Source of the DNA: UBA1783 sp033808805 | GTDB taxonomy: Bacteria; Bacillota_I; Bacilli_A; Erysipelotrichales; Erysipelotrichaceae | DNA length: 64,000 bases | Direction: 5' to 3' | Assembly (NCBI GenBank): GCA_033808805.1 | Contig: JAPXMY010000003.1 | Coordinates: forward strand, 1-64,000 | Shown here: in pieces, positions 34,058-43,813 of the stretch | Layout of the letters: each line of letters begins with the position of its first letter | How positions within the stretch are numbered: position 1 is the stretch's first letter | Program-made: the position numbers and the translations under genes | Notes under the pieces: model-generated | Database searches by the model: none | The model's input: the letters and a program-made list of their open reading frames with translations, nothing else | Told to the model about the DNA's origin: nothing

Positions 34058-35930
34058 AAAAATTGATTTAAACAGTAAGATTAAAGATGTTTTAGCTTTA
34101 CCAATTGGTCATGATGTAATTTTTAGATTGTTTTTGCAGACAGGGTTTTCTTTTTCCCTGCTTAAAAATCCACTGGTATTAAATCTAAAACTTAAGAATC
34201 TATCTACATTACTGAAAAGAAAAATTCCAACTTCCTTTTTTCAAACAATTATCGATTTGGTAAATAGTGAATTGAACCAGCCATTGGAAGATAATGCACC
34301 AATCAAAAAAACCTGGTGGAAAGAAGCAGTTTTCTATCAAATCTATCCTCGCAGCTTTAAAGATTCTAATAGTGATGGCGTTGGAGATATACAGGGTATC
34401 ATATCAGAATTAGATACTTTAAAAGATTTAGGAATTGACTGCTTATGGCTTTCTCCAATCTATGATTCGCCAAATGATGATAATGGCTATGATATTAGAG
34501 ACTATCGAAATATAATGGCTGAATTTGGTACCATGGCTGATGTTGAGCAGCTAATTTCAGAACTGAAAAAACGTGATATGAAAATTATTATGGATCTGGT
34601 TGTAAATCATACTTCTGATGAACATCCGTGGTTCAAGGCAGCTTTGGCTGGAGATAAAGAAAAACAGGCTTACTACTTTTTTAGAAAAAAGCCTAATAAC
34701 TGGACCAGCTTCTTTAGCGGGTCAGCCTGGAGATATTTTGAAGAAGTAGATATGTACGCCTTAAAACTGTTTTCGTCAAAACAAATGGATTTAAACTGGG
34801 ACAATCCACAGGTAAGAAAAGAAGTAGCTGATATCGTATCTTTCTGGCTAAATAAAGGTATTGATGGATTTAGAATGGATGTCATAAATTATATTTCTAA
34901 AAATCCAAATTTACCTGATGGAGATACTTTGGTAGGCGATTTGGTTGGTTTTACAGGTATGGAGCATTATTTTTATGGTCCGAATTTATCCAAATATTTA
35001 GCGGAACTGAGGAAAAACGCTTTTGAACCATATAATGGATTTTCAGTAGGTGAAACACCTGGCATTGGCATGCAGCTTGGAAAACTTTTAACAGGAGATT
35101 ATCGTAAAATAATGGATTTAACTTTTAGTTTTGACCATTTGGAAACACCGGGAAAAGTTCGCTTTGATGACTATCGCTACGATCTGAATTTCTATAAATT
35201 TTATTTAATTGAAAATCAAAAGGCTTTCACTAATCGATATTGGATGTCGCTATTTGTTGATAATCATGATAATCCACGTTTTATTTCTAAGATTGACCCA
35301 AGTCACAGATATCGTGATGAACTGGCTAAAAATATCAATCTGATACTTTTAACCTTGAAAGGAACACCATTTTTCTATCAGGGCCAGGAAATAGGAATGA
35401 CCAATAATAAATTTAAATCAATGGATGATATCAGAGATGTGGAAAGTATCAACAGATATAAGGAATTTATAGAAGCTGGAAAAACAGAACAGGAAGCATT
35501 TGCGATTATTTTAGCTGGCAGTAGAGATCACTGCCGTACTCCGATGCAGTGGAATGACACGGCTTATGGTGGTTTTTCAAAACAGCTTCCATGGATTTCA
35601 GGTTACCAGGATTTAAAAACAACAAATATCGAATATCAACAAAAAACCGCTGATTCTATTTATAATTTTACAAAAAAACTGATTCAATATAGAAAAGACA
35701 ATCCAGTATTGATCTATGGAGAAATTGAGTTTCTTTATGAAAATACAAAAGATTATTTCATCTATAAAAGAAAAGATGAGAAAAATGAATATCTGATTGA
35801 AATCAATCTTTCAGACCAAAAGCAAAAACGAATCCTCAACAGCAGTGGTTATAAGCTTGTGATGTCGAATCTAAAGGAACAGGAAACCATGATGGAGCCA
35901 TATGAAGCCAATCTTTATAAAAAAATTTAG
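34050..35930 (+). CDS. GH13 alpha-glucosidase/oligo-1,6-glucosidase with extra N-terminal domain
   Basis: Cytosolic glycosidase that splits alpha-linked glucose oligosaccharides brought in by the neighbouring transporter. The GH13 barrel starts near residue 89 (WWKEAVFYQIYPRSFKDSN). DLVVNHTSDEHPWF, GFRMDVINYI (nucleophile Asp), GETPGI (acid/base Glu) and FVDNHDNPRF follow. These match the GH13_31 group. Unusually, about 85 helical residues precede the barrel (DLNSKIKDVLALPIGHDVIF to IIDLVNSEL), resembling small helical modules appended to other glycosidases. Length is 626, about 60-70 above the family norm. It overlaps the transporter gene by 8 bases. Confidence 0.9.
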   Translation: MSKKIDLNSKIKDVLALPIGHDVIFRLFLQTGFSFSLLKNPLVLNLKLKNLSTLLKRKIPTSFFQTIIDLVNSELNQPLEDNAPIKKTWWKEAVFYQIYPRSFKDSNSDGVGDIQGIISELDTLKDLGIDCLWLSPIYDSPNDDNGYDIRDYRNIMAEFGTMADVEQLISELKKRDMKIIMDLVVNHTSDEHPWFKAALAGDKEKQAYYFFRKKPNNWTSFFSGSAWRYFEEVDMYALKLFSSKQMDLNWDNPQVRKEVADIVSFWLNKGIDGFRMDVINYISKNPNLPDGDTLVGDLVGFTGMEHYFYGPNLSKYLAELRKNAFEPYNGFSVGETPGIGMQLGKLLTGDYRKIMDLTFSFDHLETPGKVRFDDYRYDLNFYKFYLIENQKAFTNRYWMSLFVDNHDNPRFISKIDPSHRYRDELAKNINLILLTLKGTPFFYQGQEIGMTNNKFKSMDDIRDVESINRYKEFIEAGKTEQEAFAIILAGSRDHCRTPMQWNDTAYGGFSKQLPWISGYQDLKTTNIEYQQKTADSIYNFTKKLIQYRKDNPVLIYGEIEFLYENTKDYFIYKRKDEKNEYLIEINLSDQKQKRILNSSGYKLVMSNLKEQETMMEPYEANLYKKI

Positions 35931-35935
35931 TTTAA

Positions 35936-35970
35936 AAAACCTGATGTATGATAAAGCATCAGGCTTTTAA
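35936..35970. terminator. Bidirectional terminator between the glucosidase and ABC exporter genes
   Basis: Stem CCTGATG/CATCAGG, with CTTTTAATTT on the + side and AAAAAA (T-run on the minus strand) on the other. The flanking genes converge. Confidence 0.85.
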
Positions 35971-35980
35971 TTTAATTATA

Positions 35981-37483
35981 TCAGTCACGATATTTAAATG
36001 TCTTAGGAGCAAAATTATAAACAAGAACTGTTGAAATAATAATATAGACTATAAGGATAAAGATAAATATGACTCCTAAATATTTATAGCCAAGCCAAGG
36101 TTTGTCCATATAGGCGAAGATATAAATACCGATATCAAATATGGTTAATATCAAACGAGGTTTATCCAGATCATAGTTATATGGTTGAAAAATATAATAA
36201 ATAAACAAATAATGAATGTTGAAGAACAGTGCAAAAAATACTACTGAAATAAAGAAATTAAATGTTGGACCTATAGGTATTTTAAAACCTAAAATCCATA
36301 TTAATGAAAAAACCAGGCTGATTAATATTGGGACAAGAGAAAATTTGAAAGCATCTTTCAAGCGAATTAAAAATTGCTTGTAGATTTCATTTTTTCTACG
36401 ATAAAAGGCATAGTGAAGCAAATGGTAGTCACCATTGCGATAATAGGATTTAATCAGCTTCTGACCGGTATCCAGAATATAAAGCAAGTAAATATAGGCA
36501 TTTGTCAGGATAACAAACGATATTTGATAATCAGTAGCCGGGATAATATCAAAATATAAGATTATCGTAAATATCAGGTAGACAGCTAACTGAATTAAGC
36601 TTGAATTACGTAAAGGCTTGAACCAGATTCTCTGATGCCTAGATAAAAATAGATATTGATATAAGTTATAAGACTTATATTTTTGAATGATTGATAAACT
36701 TTTTTCAGGATTAACATTCTTATCCATTTCAGTTTCTTTGGTAAAATAATCCCCTAGAGACTTGATTGATTCATCAAAATCTCGGATATTCTTCATAAAA
36801 ATATCAAAGAATAGATCAGCACGTTTCTGTTTTCGAATAACTATTAAACTTACAATCAGATAGATAACCATTGGTATCATCAGATAATAAAAACTGATAT
36901 GTAAAAACCCAAAAGCCAGACATATTATTATCATAGCTATGTATAGCGGATACTGTATTAATGCTGGTTTTTTTATTTTGAAGATAAGTAAAGTAAAGCT
37001 TTCTGCAAAATACATAAAGAAGAAGATAGAGAAAACCATCAACGGTATGTAGCTGAAATCGTTGATAATCAGACTGAATCCAATAGGGAAAATTATGGCA
37101 TAGCTTAAGCGGTTTAAAAATCTTCTTTTCAATTTAAAATAAAAGATCTCTTTAAAGGGTATTTTAAAAGACTGAAAAAGTATTTGCATATCAGCATCAT
37201 AGTTAAGTACCTTTGTTGAAAATCCTCCAACCATTAAAAACATAAACCAGATTACAAAATCACTCGCATTAAAAGAAGCGCTGGAAATTATCAGCAAATA
37301 TACCAGGTGTTTTATGATGTCAAAAAGAATATTAAAGGCCGGCATATACTTTTGTAGCGAATGCTTTAGCTGGTAGTCTCTATAAGCCTTTTCTTTTACT
37401 CTGAAAATTTTAGAAAGTATTTTGCCATTAATGAACCAGTGAAGCAGATTGTTATACTTTAATCTAAATAATATTTCATTCAT
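35981..37483 (-). CDS. Putative ABC exporter membrane subunit
   Basis: A 500-residue integral membrane protein of no family I can name. About 10-12 hydrophobic segments are grouped in two blocks (about residues 55-210 and 290-490), separated by a charged stretch around 215-270. It is encoded just after an ABC ATPase; the two genes overlap by 8 bases (ATGAATGA), so it is almost certainly the membrane partner. The start at 37483 (MNEILFRLKYNN) has GGAG ten bases upstream; a longer frame to 37537 runs inside the ATPase gene. The arrangement recalls the Ecs-type exporters, but I cannot confirm this. Confidence 0.7.
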   Translation of the reverse strand: MNEILFRLKYNNLLHWFINGKILSKIFRVKEKAYRDYQLKHSLQKYMPAFNILFDIIKHLVYLLIISSASFNASDFVIWFMFLMVGGFSTKVLNYDADMQILFQSFKIPFKEIFYFKLKRRFLNRLSYAIIFPIGFSLIINDFSYIPLMVFSIFFFMYFAESFTLLIFKIKKPALIQYPLYIAMIIICLAFGFLHISFYYLMIPMVIYLIVSLIVIRKQKRADLFFDIFMKNIRDFDESIKSLGDYFTKETEMDKNVNPEKSLSIIQKYKSYNLYQYLFLSRHQRIWFKPLRNSSLIQLAVYLIFTIILYFDIIPATDYQISFVILTNAYIYLLYILDTGQKLIKSYYRNGDYHLLHYAFYRRKNEIYKQFLIRLKDAFKFSLVPILISLVFSLIWILGFKIPIGPTFNFFISVVFFALFFNIHYLFIYYIFQPYNYDLDKPRLILTIFDIGIYIFAYMDKPWLGYKYLGVIFIFILIVYIIISTVLVYNFAPKTFKYRD

Positions 37484-38153
37484 CTTGTAAAATCTCCAGT
37501 ACAGTCTGTTCAAAGTCTTCAGCTGTTTCATCAACATCTAAAAGTTTACCTTTAGTCAAAATGACAATTTCATCACTGATATCTTTGGCAATCTGTAAAA
37601 TATGAGTTGAAAGAATCATGATAGTATCATCTTTGATTTTTAAAAGTTCTTTTTTCATATTCATTGATGAAACAAGGTCTAGTGAGGTTAAAGGTTCATC
37701 CAACAGCAAAACTTTTGGTTTTGTAAGAATAATACATAACATCTGTAATTTATTCTTCATTCCGGTTGAGTAATCCTTGATCAGGCGATGGCGATCATCT
37801 TCATTGAAATCAATGCGGTCAAAATAACTGTCAACTTCCTGGCGATTTAATCCTTTATCCTGATGAATATCAGCAAAAAAGGTTAAAAATTCAAAGCCTG
37901 TCAAAAACAGGGGCAGCATTGGCTCAGTATATACAAAACCGACATCCTGATGATTGATAATTTCATTGTCAAGATAGATATTACCCTTATCAAATTCCAT
38001 TTCTTCAGAAATACAGTTAAAAAGTGTGGTTTTACCAGAACCGTTTTTTCCTAAAATGGCATAAATCTTTCCTTTTTCAAATGTATAGTTCAAATCAATC
38101 AGAACCTTTAGATCTCCAAATGATTTAGAGAGGTTTTCAATTTTAAGTTGCAT
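37476..38153 (-). CDS. ABC transporter ATP-binding protein
   Basis: A 225-residue cytoplasmic ATPase. Walker A GKNGSGKTT, signature YSTGMKNKLQM (Ser-Thr-Gly form, as in exporter ATPases), Walker B KVLLLDEPLTSLD, and the switch His in STHILQIAKD are intact. The frame can be extended to 38189, but GGAGG eight bases before the ATG at 38153 fixes the start (MQLKIENLSKSF). It works with the overlapping membrane protein gene. Substrate unknown. Confidence 0.9.
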   Translation of the reverse strand: MQLKIENLSKSFGDLKVLIDLNYTFEKGKIYAILGKNGSGKTTLFNCISEEMEFDKGNIYLDNEIINHQDVGFVYTEPMLPLFLTGFEFLTFFADIHQDKGLNRQEVDSYFDRIDFNEDDRHRLIKDYSTGMKNKLQMLCIILTKPKVLLLDEPLTSLDLVSSMNMKKELLKIKDDTIMILSTHILQIAKDISDEIVILTKGKLLDVDETAEDFEQTVLEILQDE

Positions 38154-38376
38154 AGCAATTCCTCCAAAATATCCAACTAATGATATCATTTGTGTAAAAA
38201 TTAGACAATCAAATCAATGTAAATAGTTTTGTAAAATAAGATATAAATCTTTCGATTATTAATTTATAGAAAATTAACACTTTGTTTAAACATATAGGAT
38301 AAAGCTTTTGAATAAAAGTTATCCATTGCTTATGAAAAATGATATAATTAACTTGTGTAATTTAAGGAGAGATAAA

Positions 38377-38760
38377 ATGAGTGAATTTTTTGGAAAAATT
38401 AAAAAAGCATTAACCGAAACAGAAGTTGAGCATGAAGAGGTTGAGGAAGTATTTGAAGAAAAGGTTTCTGAATATGAGCAGGCTCAAAACGAAAAAGTCA
38501 AAAAGGTCAGCAATGCTAAAATGATGGTTAAAGAACCTAGAAGTTTTGATGATTCAGCTGAAATTGCCAACTGTCTTTTAGCCAATAAGGCTGTTGTTGT
38601 CAATATTCATCGTTTACAGGAATCAAGTGCTATCAGACTTTTAGACTTTTTAGCAGGTGTTATCTATGCCATTAAGGGTGAATATCAGAGAATTGATAGA
38701 AATGTATTCTTATTTACTCCACATGATATGCCTGTTGATGGAAGAGTAGAGAGTGAATAG
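38377..38760 (+). CDS. sepF: Cell division protein SepF
   Basis: Membrane-bound FtsZ anchor that shapes the division ring. It has 127 residues from ATG 38377, which lies 7 bases after AAGGAGA; the longer frame from 38308 includes the promoter and is not used. It has an N-terminal amphipathic helix (MSEFFGKIKKAL), an acidic linker, and the C-terminal SepF domain with SFDDSAEIANCLLANKAVVV, RLLDFLAGVIYAIKGEYQRI and VFLFTPHDM. A TATAAT is at 38343-38348. The order sepF-ylmH-divIVA-ileS equals Bacillus without ylmG. Confidence 0.95.
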   Translation: MSEFFGKIKKALTETEVEHEEVEEVFEEKVSEYEQAQNEKVKKVSNAKMMVKEPRSFDDSAEIANCLLANKAVVVNIHRLQESSAIRLLDFLAGVIYAIKGEYQRIDRNVFLFTPHDMPVDGRVESE

Positions 38761-39511
38761 GGACAACAGCAATCTACTTCAACATTATAAAGGATTTGAA
38801 AGTCTAATAAAAAAACTGCATCAGATAGCTGAAAACTACGAAGATTTAAATAATATTGTAGTTCTAGGATTTTGTAACAGCGGTGAGGTTAAAACAATAA
38901 AGTCATATTTATCGGATAAAATTCCATATACATTCTTTGGTGGCTATGATGAAGCAATAAGAAAAATGTGTGTGGTAGGTAAGGATATTGATTTTGAAGA
39001 GTATATCTGCTGTCTGTCAGCCAGCTTCAATAGAAAGTTCAATAAACTGACGCATAGAGATGTAAAAGGAGCTATCTATAACTGCGGCATTGAGCTTAAC
39101 AAATTTGGCGATATGTGGGTTGAGGATGACAGGATATATTTTTACTGCTGTAAAGATGTTAAAAATTACCTGCAGAATAATTTGACTCAGATAGGTCGCT
39201 GTTCTGTTCAATTTCAAGAAGTGGGTTTTCATAGTCAAAACTTTAAGTTTGAAGAATATAAATACCACATTTCATCATTTAGACTGGATACAGTAGTAGC
39301 AGCATTAATCAGAAAATCACGGGAAAAAGCTAAGGATTTTATCAGTGCTGGTTTTGTGAGTGTGAATTATCAAACTATTGAAGATTTTACATATCTATGT
39401 AATAATAGTGATATATTATCGCTTAGAACGCATGGAAGATATCAAATAATTGATATTGAGAAAAATAAAAAAAGTGGTAAAATAATTGTAAAAGTAAAAA
39501 AGTTTATATGA
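38753..39511 (+). CDS. YlmH-family S4-domain RNA-binding protein
   Basis: YlmH/RqcH-pathway type S4 protein; in Bacillus it joins ribosome-associated quality control and is encoded among division genes. It has 252 residues from GTG 38753, overlapping sepF by 8 bases. The N-terminal part contains VVLGFCNSGEVKTIKSYL and FFGGYDEAIRKMCVV. HRDVKGAIYNCGIELNKFGDM is the most conserved family stretch. The C-terminal S4 domain is SFRLDTVVAALIRKSREKAKDFI-AGFVSVN. It is 15 bases before divIVA. Confidence 0.88.
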   Translation: MNRDNSNLLQHYKGFESLIKKLHQIAENYEDLNNIVVLGFCNSGEVKTIKSYLSDKIPYTFFGGYDEAIRKMCVVGKDIDFEEYICCLSASFNRKFNKLTHRDVKGAIYNCGIELNKFGDMWVEDDRIYFYCCKDVKNYLQNNLTQIGRCSVQFQEVGFHSQNFKFEEYKYHISSFRLDTVVAALIRKSREKAKDFISAGFVSVNYQTIEDFTYLCNNSDILSLRTHGRYQIIDIEKNKKSGKIIVKVKKFI

Positions 39512-39526
39512 TAAGGAGAGTTTTCT

Positions 39527-39997
39527 ATGAACGAATTGCGCCGCTTCAATTTGGTTGCCAACGGATATGACTGTTATCAGGTTAATAGTGAAATCGACAG
39601 ATTAGAGTATCAGATTCATGAATTGAATGAAAGGATACTTATCTATCAAAATCAGATAGAAACAGTTAACAATCAGTTTGCAATGATAAAAAAGAGATAT
39701 CAACTTTTAGTCAGTGAACTTTCAATGCGTGAAAAACAGGCGGATGATGTTGCCAGATTAGCTTTGAAGGAAGCTAACAGTATGATTGATGAAGCTCGTT
39801 ATAATGCTGACAGCATTATTGAAGAAGCTGTCCTGGAAGTACAGCAATATGTTGATACTGTTAAAGAATATAACCAGGCATCAATAGAAGCTAAGAAACA
39901 ATTAACTGAAGCAGTCGAACAGTTAATGGAAAAATTGAAATTATATGATGAAATCCAGTTGCCAGATCCATTTGCGCAACCAGAGGATTTAGACTAA
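39527..39997 (+). CDS. divIVA: Cell division protein DivIVA
   Basis: Curvature-sensing coiled-coil protein of poles and septa. The 156-residue protein has the N-terminal lipid-binding region (RRFNLVANGYDCYQVNSEIDRLE, corresponding to the conserved GYD..EVd motif), followed by long coiled coil to about residue 145. AAGGAGAG precedes ATG 39527. It sits between ylmH and the ileS leader as in other Bacillota. A second member of the family, GpsB, is encoded at 51497. Confidence 0.93.
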   Translation: MNELRRFNLVANGYDCYQVNSEIDRLEYQIHELNERILIYQNQIETVNNQFAMIKKRYQLLVSELSMREKQADDVARLALKEANSMIDEARYNADSIIEEAVLEVQQYVDTVKEYNQASIEAKKQLTEAVEQLMEKLKLYDEIQLPDPFAQPEDLD

Positions 39998-40002
39998 GGC
40001 TA

Positions 40003-40213
40003 AGAAAAAGACGCGTTTTATTTAAGTCAGCAATCAGAGAACTGATGGTTGGTGCAAGTCAGTCAAGATTAGATAAAATATCACTTTGGAGCTGAACTAT
40101 TGACAGGTAAATAGTTACGTATATCTGCGTTAAAGATATTGAGGGCACAAAATTTATTTGTGAACTAAGGTGGTACCGCGTATTTACGTCCTTAGGTTTA
40201 AGGACGTTTTTTT
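40003..40213 (+). promoter_or_regulatory. T-box leader of ileS
   Basis: Isoleucine-tRNA-sensing attenuator. Stem I includes GGTGCAAG. The specifier ATC (Ile) is at 40080-40082, followed by ACTTTGGAG. The T-box AAGGTGGTACCGCG is at 40167-40180. The terminator ACGTCCTTA/TAAGGACGT with T-run lies at 40186-40213. No strong promoter seen; read-through from divIVA is possible. Confidence 0.95.
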
Positions 40214-40233
40214 AAGGAAAGAGGGAGTTAATT

Positions 40234-42960
40234 ATGGACTATAAAGACACACTGTTAATGCCAAATACAACATTTGAAATGAGAGGAAATCTTCCCAAAA
40301 AAGAACCTGGCATTTTAGAAAGATGGGAAAAGATAAAACTATACGATTTAATGATGGAAAATAATCAGGGGAAGCCTCGTTTTATGCTACATGATGGTCC
40401 TCCATATGCTAATGGAAACTTACACATCGGTACAGCTATGAACCGTGTACTTAAGGACTTTGTGGTTAAAACAAAAAATATGATGGGTTATGACACGCCA
40501 TTTTATCCAGGCTGGGATACTCATGGTCTGCCTATTGAAAATATGATGCCATCTTTAGGATATGACAGAAAGAAAATGTCTGTTGGTGATTTTAGAGAAA
40601 AATGTGAACAATATGCCAAACAGCAGATTCAGATTCAAATGGAAACAGAAAAAAGATTAGGTACTGTTGCCCAGTATGACTATCCATATATCACCATGGA
40701 TAAATCATTTGAAGCTGATCAGATTAAAACTTTCGGCAAAATGGCCTGCAACGGATTAATCTATCAGGGTTTAAAACCAATCTACTGGTCACCTGAAAGA
40801 GAATCAGCGGTGGCAGATAGTGAAATCTATTATGAAGATAAAAAGGATATGACTATTTTTGTTACATTTGATGTAACTGATGGAAATGGAGTTTTAGATG
40901 GAGATGAGAAGGTTGTTATCTGGACAACTACTCCTTGGACAATTCCAGGAAACATGGCGATCTGTCTGCATCCTGATTTAACCTATGATGTTGTTAAAAC
41001 TGAAAAAGGTAAATTGATTATGGCTTCAACATTAGTCGAAAAACTGATGGAGAAGTTTCAGTTAGAAGACTATGAAGTATTAAAAACGCTTAAGGGAAGT
41101 GAATTAGAGTATGTTAAAACAGCTCATCCTCTATATCCAGAAAAAACTTCTTTAGTAATTGTAGGCGATCACGTTACTGATGAAGATGGTACAGGATGTG
41201 TTCATACAGCTCCAGGTCATGGTTTAGAAGACTTCTATGTCGGACAAAAGTACGGGCTGGAGACATTCTGTCCTGTAGATGATAAGGGATGTCTGACAAT
41301 TGAAGCTGGTGAAAGATTGAATGGTAAATTTGTTTTTGATGCCAATAAGGATATTGTAATGTGGTTACATGAAGATGGTCGTCTATTGGCCAATGAATGG
41401 ATTACCCACAGCTATCCTCATGATGACAGAATGAAAAAACCGGTAATCTTCAGAGCAACAGTTCAATGGTTTGCTTCAATTGAAAAGATCAAGAAAGAAT
41501 TGTTGGAAGCAGTTGATTCAGTAAAGTGGGAAAATGATTTTGGTCATGCCAGAATGTATAACATGATCAGAGATAGAAAAGACTGGTGCATTTCAAGGCA
41601 GAGAGTCTGGGGAGTACCAATTCCAATTTTTTACAGTGAAGATGAAAAACCAATTATCGATGAAGTACTTTTTAATCATGTAGCAGAGTTATTTGAACAG
41701 CATGGCTCAAATATCTGGTTTGAAAAAGATGTTAAAGAATTATTGCCTGAAGGCTATAGTCATCCAAATTCTCCAAATGGCCTGTTTACAAAAGAAGTGG
41801 ATACAATGGATGTCTGGTTTGATTCTGGCTCATCACACAATACCTTTAAACGCAGGGGTTTTGAATATCCTTGTGAACTGTATCTGGAAGGTTCTGATCA
41901 GTATCGTGGCTGGTTTAACTCTTCATTAATTGTTGGAGTGGCTACCAATGGACAGGCTCCTTACAAGGGTGTCTTGTCACATGGCTATGTTGTTGATGGC
42001 AAGGGCTATAAGATGAGTAAATCAATTGGAAATACTATTGACCCGATTGCGGTAATTGAAAAATATGGTGCTGACATTTTAAGATACTGGGTTGCTTCGG
42101 TAGACTTTAAAGCTGATTTAAAGTGTTCAGATGAATTGTTCAAGATTGCCAGTGAGCAATATAGAAAAGTTAGAAATACTTTCAGATTTTTGCTGGGTAA
42201 CATCAACAGCGAAGATTTCAGCTATGAAAAGGATGCTGTTGCTTATGAAGATTTAACTTCACTGGATAAATATATTCTAATTAAACTTAACGATGTAATT
42301 GAGACTACCGTTAAGGCTTATGATAGGTATGATTATATTTTAGCCAGCAATACATTGTTTACCTATATGACCAATACAATCAGTGCTTTCTATATGGATT
42401 ACGCTAAAGATATTTTATACATTGAAAAGAAAGATAATCTGAGAAGAAGACAGATTCAAACTGTTTTCTATCAGGTTGCTGATGCTCTTAACAGATTATG
42501 GGCTCCGATTCTTTCTTATACGATGGAAGAAGTGTATGGTATTTTCAGCAATAAGAAACCAAGTGTCTTTTTGGAAGGGTTTCCTGCAGTTTTAAGACAT
42601 AAAGATGAAAGAGCTATAAAGGCTCAATGGGAAAAATATATGGAAGTAAGAAGCGATATTCTTAAAGCCCTAGAAGAAGCAAAAGTCAGCGGACTGATTA
42701 AAAAAGCATTGGAAACGAAAATCTATTATTGTCCTAAAGATGAATATAAAGATACCTTAAATGGTCTAACAAATCATGATTTAGCTCAACTGGTCATTGC
42801 TTCTCAGTTTGAAGTAACAGAAGAGAAGTATCAGGAATATCCTACTGGCTACATTAAAGTAGAAAAGTTTGATGGTCAAGTCTGTCCAAGATGCTGGAAT
42901 GTTGTCAAGGATACTGATGAGAATGGCTTATGCCAGAGATGCCAGAGAGTATTGAAATAA
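40234..42960 (+). CDS. ileS: Isoleucyl-tRNA synthetase
   Basis: Class I synthetase with editing domain, 908 residues. HIGH motif in the form PPYANGNLHIGTAMN; editing region with WTTTPWTIPGNMAIC and GTGCVHTAPGHG; DQYRGWFNSSL; KMSKS motif GYKMSKSIGN. The C-terminal zinc finger has CPRCWN and CQRC. This is the bacterial (mupirocin-sensitive) class rather than the eukaryote-like class, by length and zinc tail. AAAGAGGGAG precedes ATG 40234, which follows the T-box terminator. Confidence 0.98.
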   Translation: MDYKDTLLMPNTTFEMRGNLPKKEPGILERWEKIKLYDLMMENNQGKPRFMLHDGPPYANGNLHIGTAMNRVLKDFVVKTKNMMGYDTPFYPGWDTHGLPIENMMPSLGYDRKKMSVGDFREKCEQYAKQQIQIQMETEKRLGTVAQYDYPYITMDKSFEADQIKTFGKMACNGLIYQGLKPIYWSPERESAVADSEIYYEDKKDMTIFVTFDVTDGNGVLDGDEKVVIWTTTPWTIPGNMAICLHPDLTYDVVKTEKGKLIMASTLVEKLMEKFQLEDYEVLKTLKGSELEYVKTAHPLYPEKTSLVIVGDHVTDEDGTGCVHTAPGHGLEDFYVGQKYGLETFCPVDDKGCLTIEAGERLNGKFVFDANKDIVMWLHEDGRLLANEWITHSYPHDDRMKKPVIFRATVQWFASIEKIKKELLEAVDSVKWENDFGHARMYNMIRDRKDWCISRQRVWGVPIPIFYSEDEKPIIDEVLFNHVAELFEQHGSNIWFEKDVKELLPEGYSHPNSPNGLFTKEVDTMDVWFDSGSSHNTFKRRGFEYPCELYLEGSDQYRGWFNSSLIVGVATNGQAPYKGVLSHGYVVDGKGYKMSKSIGNTIDPIAVIEKYGADILRYWVASVDFKADLKCSDELFKIASEQYRKVRNTFRFLLGNINSEDFSYEKDAVAYEDLTSLDKYILIKLNDVIETTVKAYDRYDYILASNTLFTYMTNTISAFYMDYAKDILYIEKKDNLRRRQIQTVFYQVADALNRLWAPILSYTMEEVYGIFSNKKPSVFLEGFPAVLRHKDERAIKAQWEKYMEVRSDILKALEEAKVSGLIKKALETKIYYCPKDEYKDTLNGLTNHDLAQLVIASQFEVTEEKYQEYPTGYIKVEKFDGQVCPRCWNVVKDTDENGLCQRCQRVLK

Positions 42961-42967
42961 ATTTTAG

Positions 42968-42999
42968 AGCTGGGTAGTTTTACTGCCTGGCTTTTTTTG
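42968..42999 (+). terminator. Terminator after ileS
   Basis: AGCTGGGTAG pairs with CTGCCTGGCT (10 bp with three G-T pairs), then TTTTTTT. Confidence 0.85.
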
Positions 43000-43012
43000 T
43001 TAGAATAAGGAT

Positions 43013-43738
43013 ATGGAAATTATCAAATCGTTGGAAAACAGTAAAGTAAAGCTCTGGAGCAAGCTTAAACAGAAAAAATACCGAGAAAGGTATAATCTTT
43101 TTATAGTTCAGCAAAGTCATTTAATAAAAGAAGCCTTAAAAGCTGACTGTGTAGAGACACTGATAGTCAGAGAAGGCGTGGAAAATATCTTTGATATTGA
43201 TTGTGTATATGTCAGCGAAACAATCATCAGAAAACTATCTGAAAATGTATCTTTGAATGATTATATTGCTGTCTGTAGAATGTTGGACTACAAAGTCAAG
43301 GATTATCAAAAGGCTATTATACTTGAAAAAGTTCAAGATCCTGGAAATGTCGGAACAATTATAAGAACGGCTTATAGTTTTGGCTATGATTTAGTTTATT
43401 TAACTAATGATAGTTGTGATTTATACAACGAGAAGACAATTCAAGCCTCTCAGGGCGCTTTTTTCCATATTCCAGTATTAAGGGATAGTTTAATTAATAT
43501 CATCTCTAAAGTTAAAGAAAATGGCTGTAGAGTAATTGCTGCAGACTTACATAATTCTAATTATTTAAGTACAAGTGAAAAAAGCGATAAAGTAGCTATT
43601 ATGTTAGGAAATGAAGGACAAGGTCTTTCTAATGATGCAATATTATTTAGTGATGAAAGAGTAAAGATTGAAATGAAAAATTTTGAATCTTTAAATGTGG
43701 CGATAGCTGCAGGTATTGTTATGTATCATTATAGATAG
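43013..43738 (+). CDS. SpoU/TrmH-family RNA 2'-O-methyltransferase
   Basis: A 241-residue knotted (SPOUT) methyltransferase that 2'-O-methylates rRNA or tRNA. The N-terminal substrate-binding domain (KLKQKKYRERYNLFIVQQSHL) is of the RlmB/TsnR type. Catalytic motifs are KVQDPGNVGTIIRTAYSFG, IMLGNEGQGLS and SLNVAIAAGIVMY. In Bacillus a gene of this kind (ysgA) directly precedes pheS, as here. The target nucleotide is not known. ATG 43013 follows AAGGAT. Confidence 0.88.
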   Translation: MEIIKSLENSKVKLWSKLKQKKYRERYNLFIVQQSHLIKEALKADCVETLIVREGVENIFDIDCVYVSETIIRKLSENVSLNDYIAVCRMLDYKVKDYQKAIILEKVQDPGNVGTIIRTAYSFGYDLVYLTNDSCDLYNEKTIQASQGAFFHIPVLRDSLINIISKVKENGCRVIAADLHNSNYLSTSEKSDKVAIMLGNEGQGLSNDAILFSDERVKIEMKNFESLNVAIAAGIVMYHYR

Positions 43739-43777
43739 TGTTAATACATTGTATTACCGTCATTTGTTTAATTTTAT

Positions 43778-43806
43778 TTGCAAAAAAGATATAAAACATA
43801 TAGAAT
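43778..43806 (+). promoter_or_regulatory. pheS-pheT promoter
   Basis: TTGCAA (43778-43783), 17-base spacer, TAGAAT (43801-43806), directly upstream of the T-box leader. Confidence 0.65.
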
Positions 43807-43813
43807 AATTACA

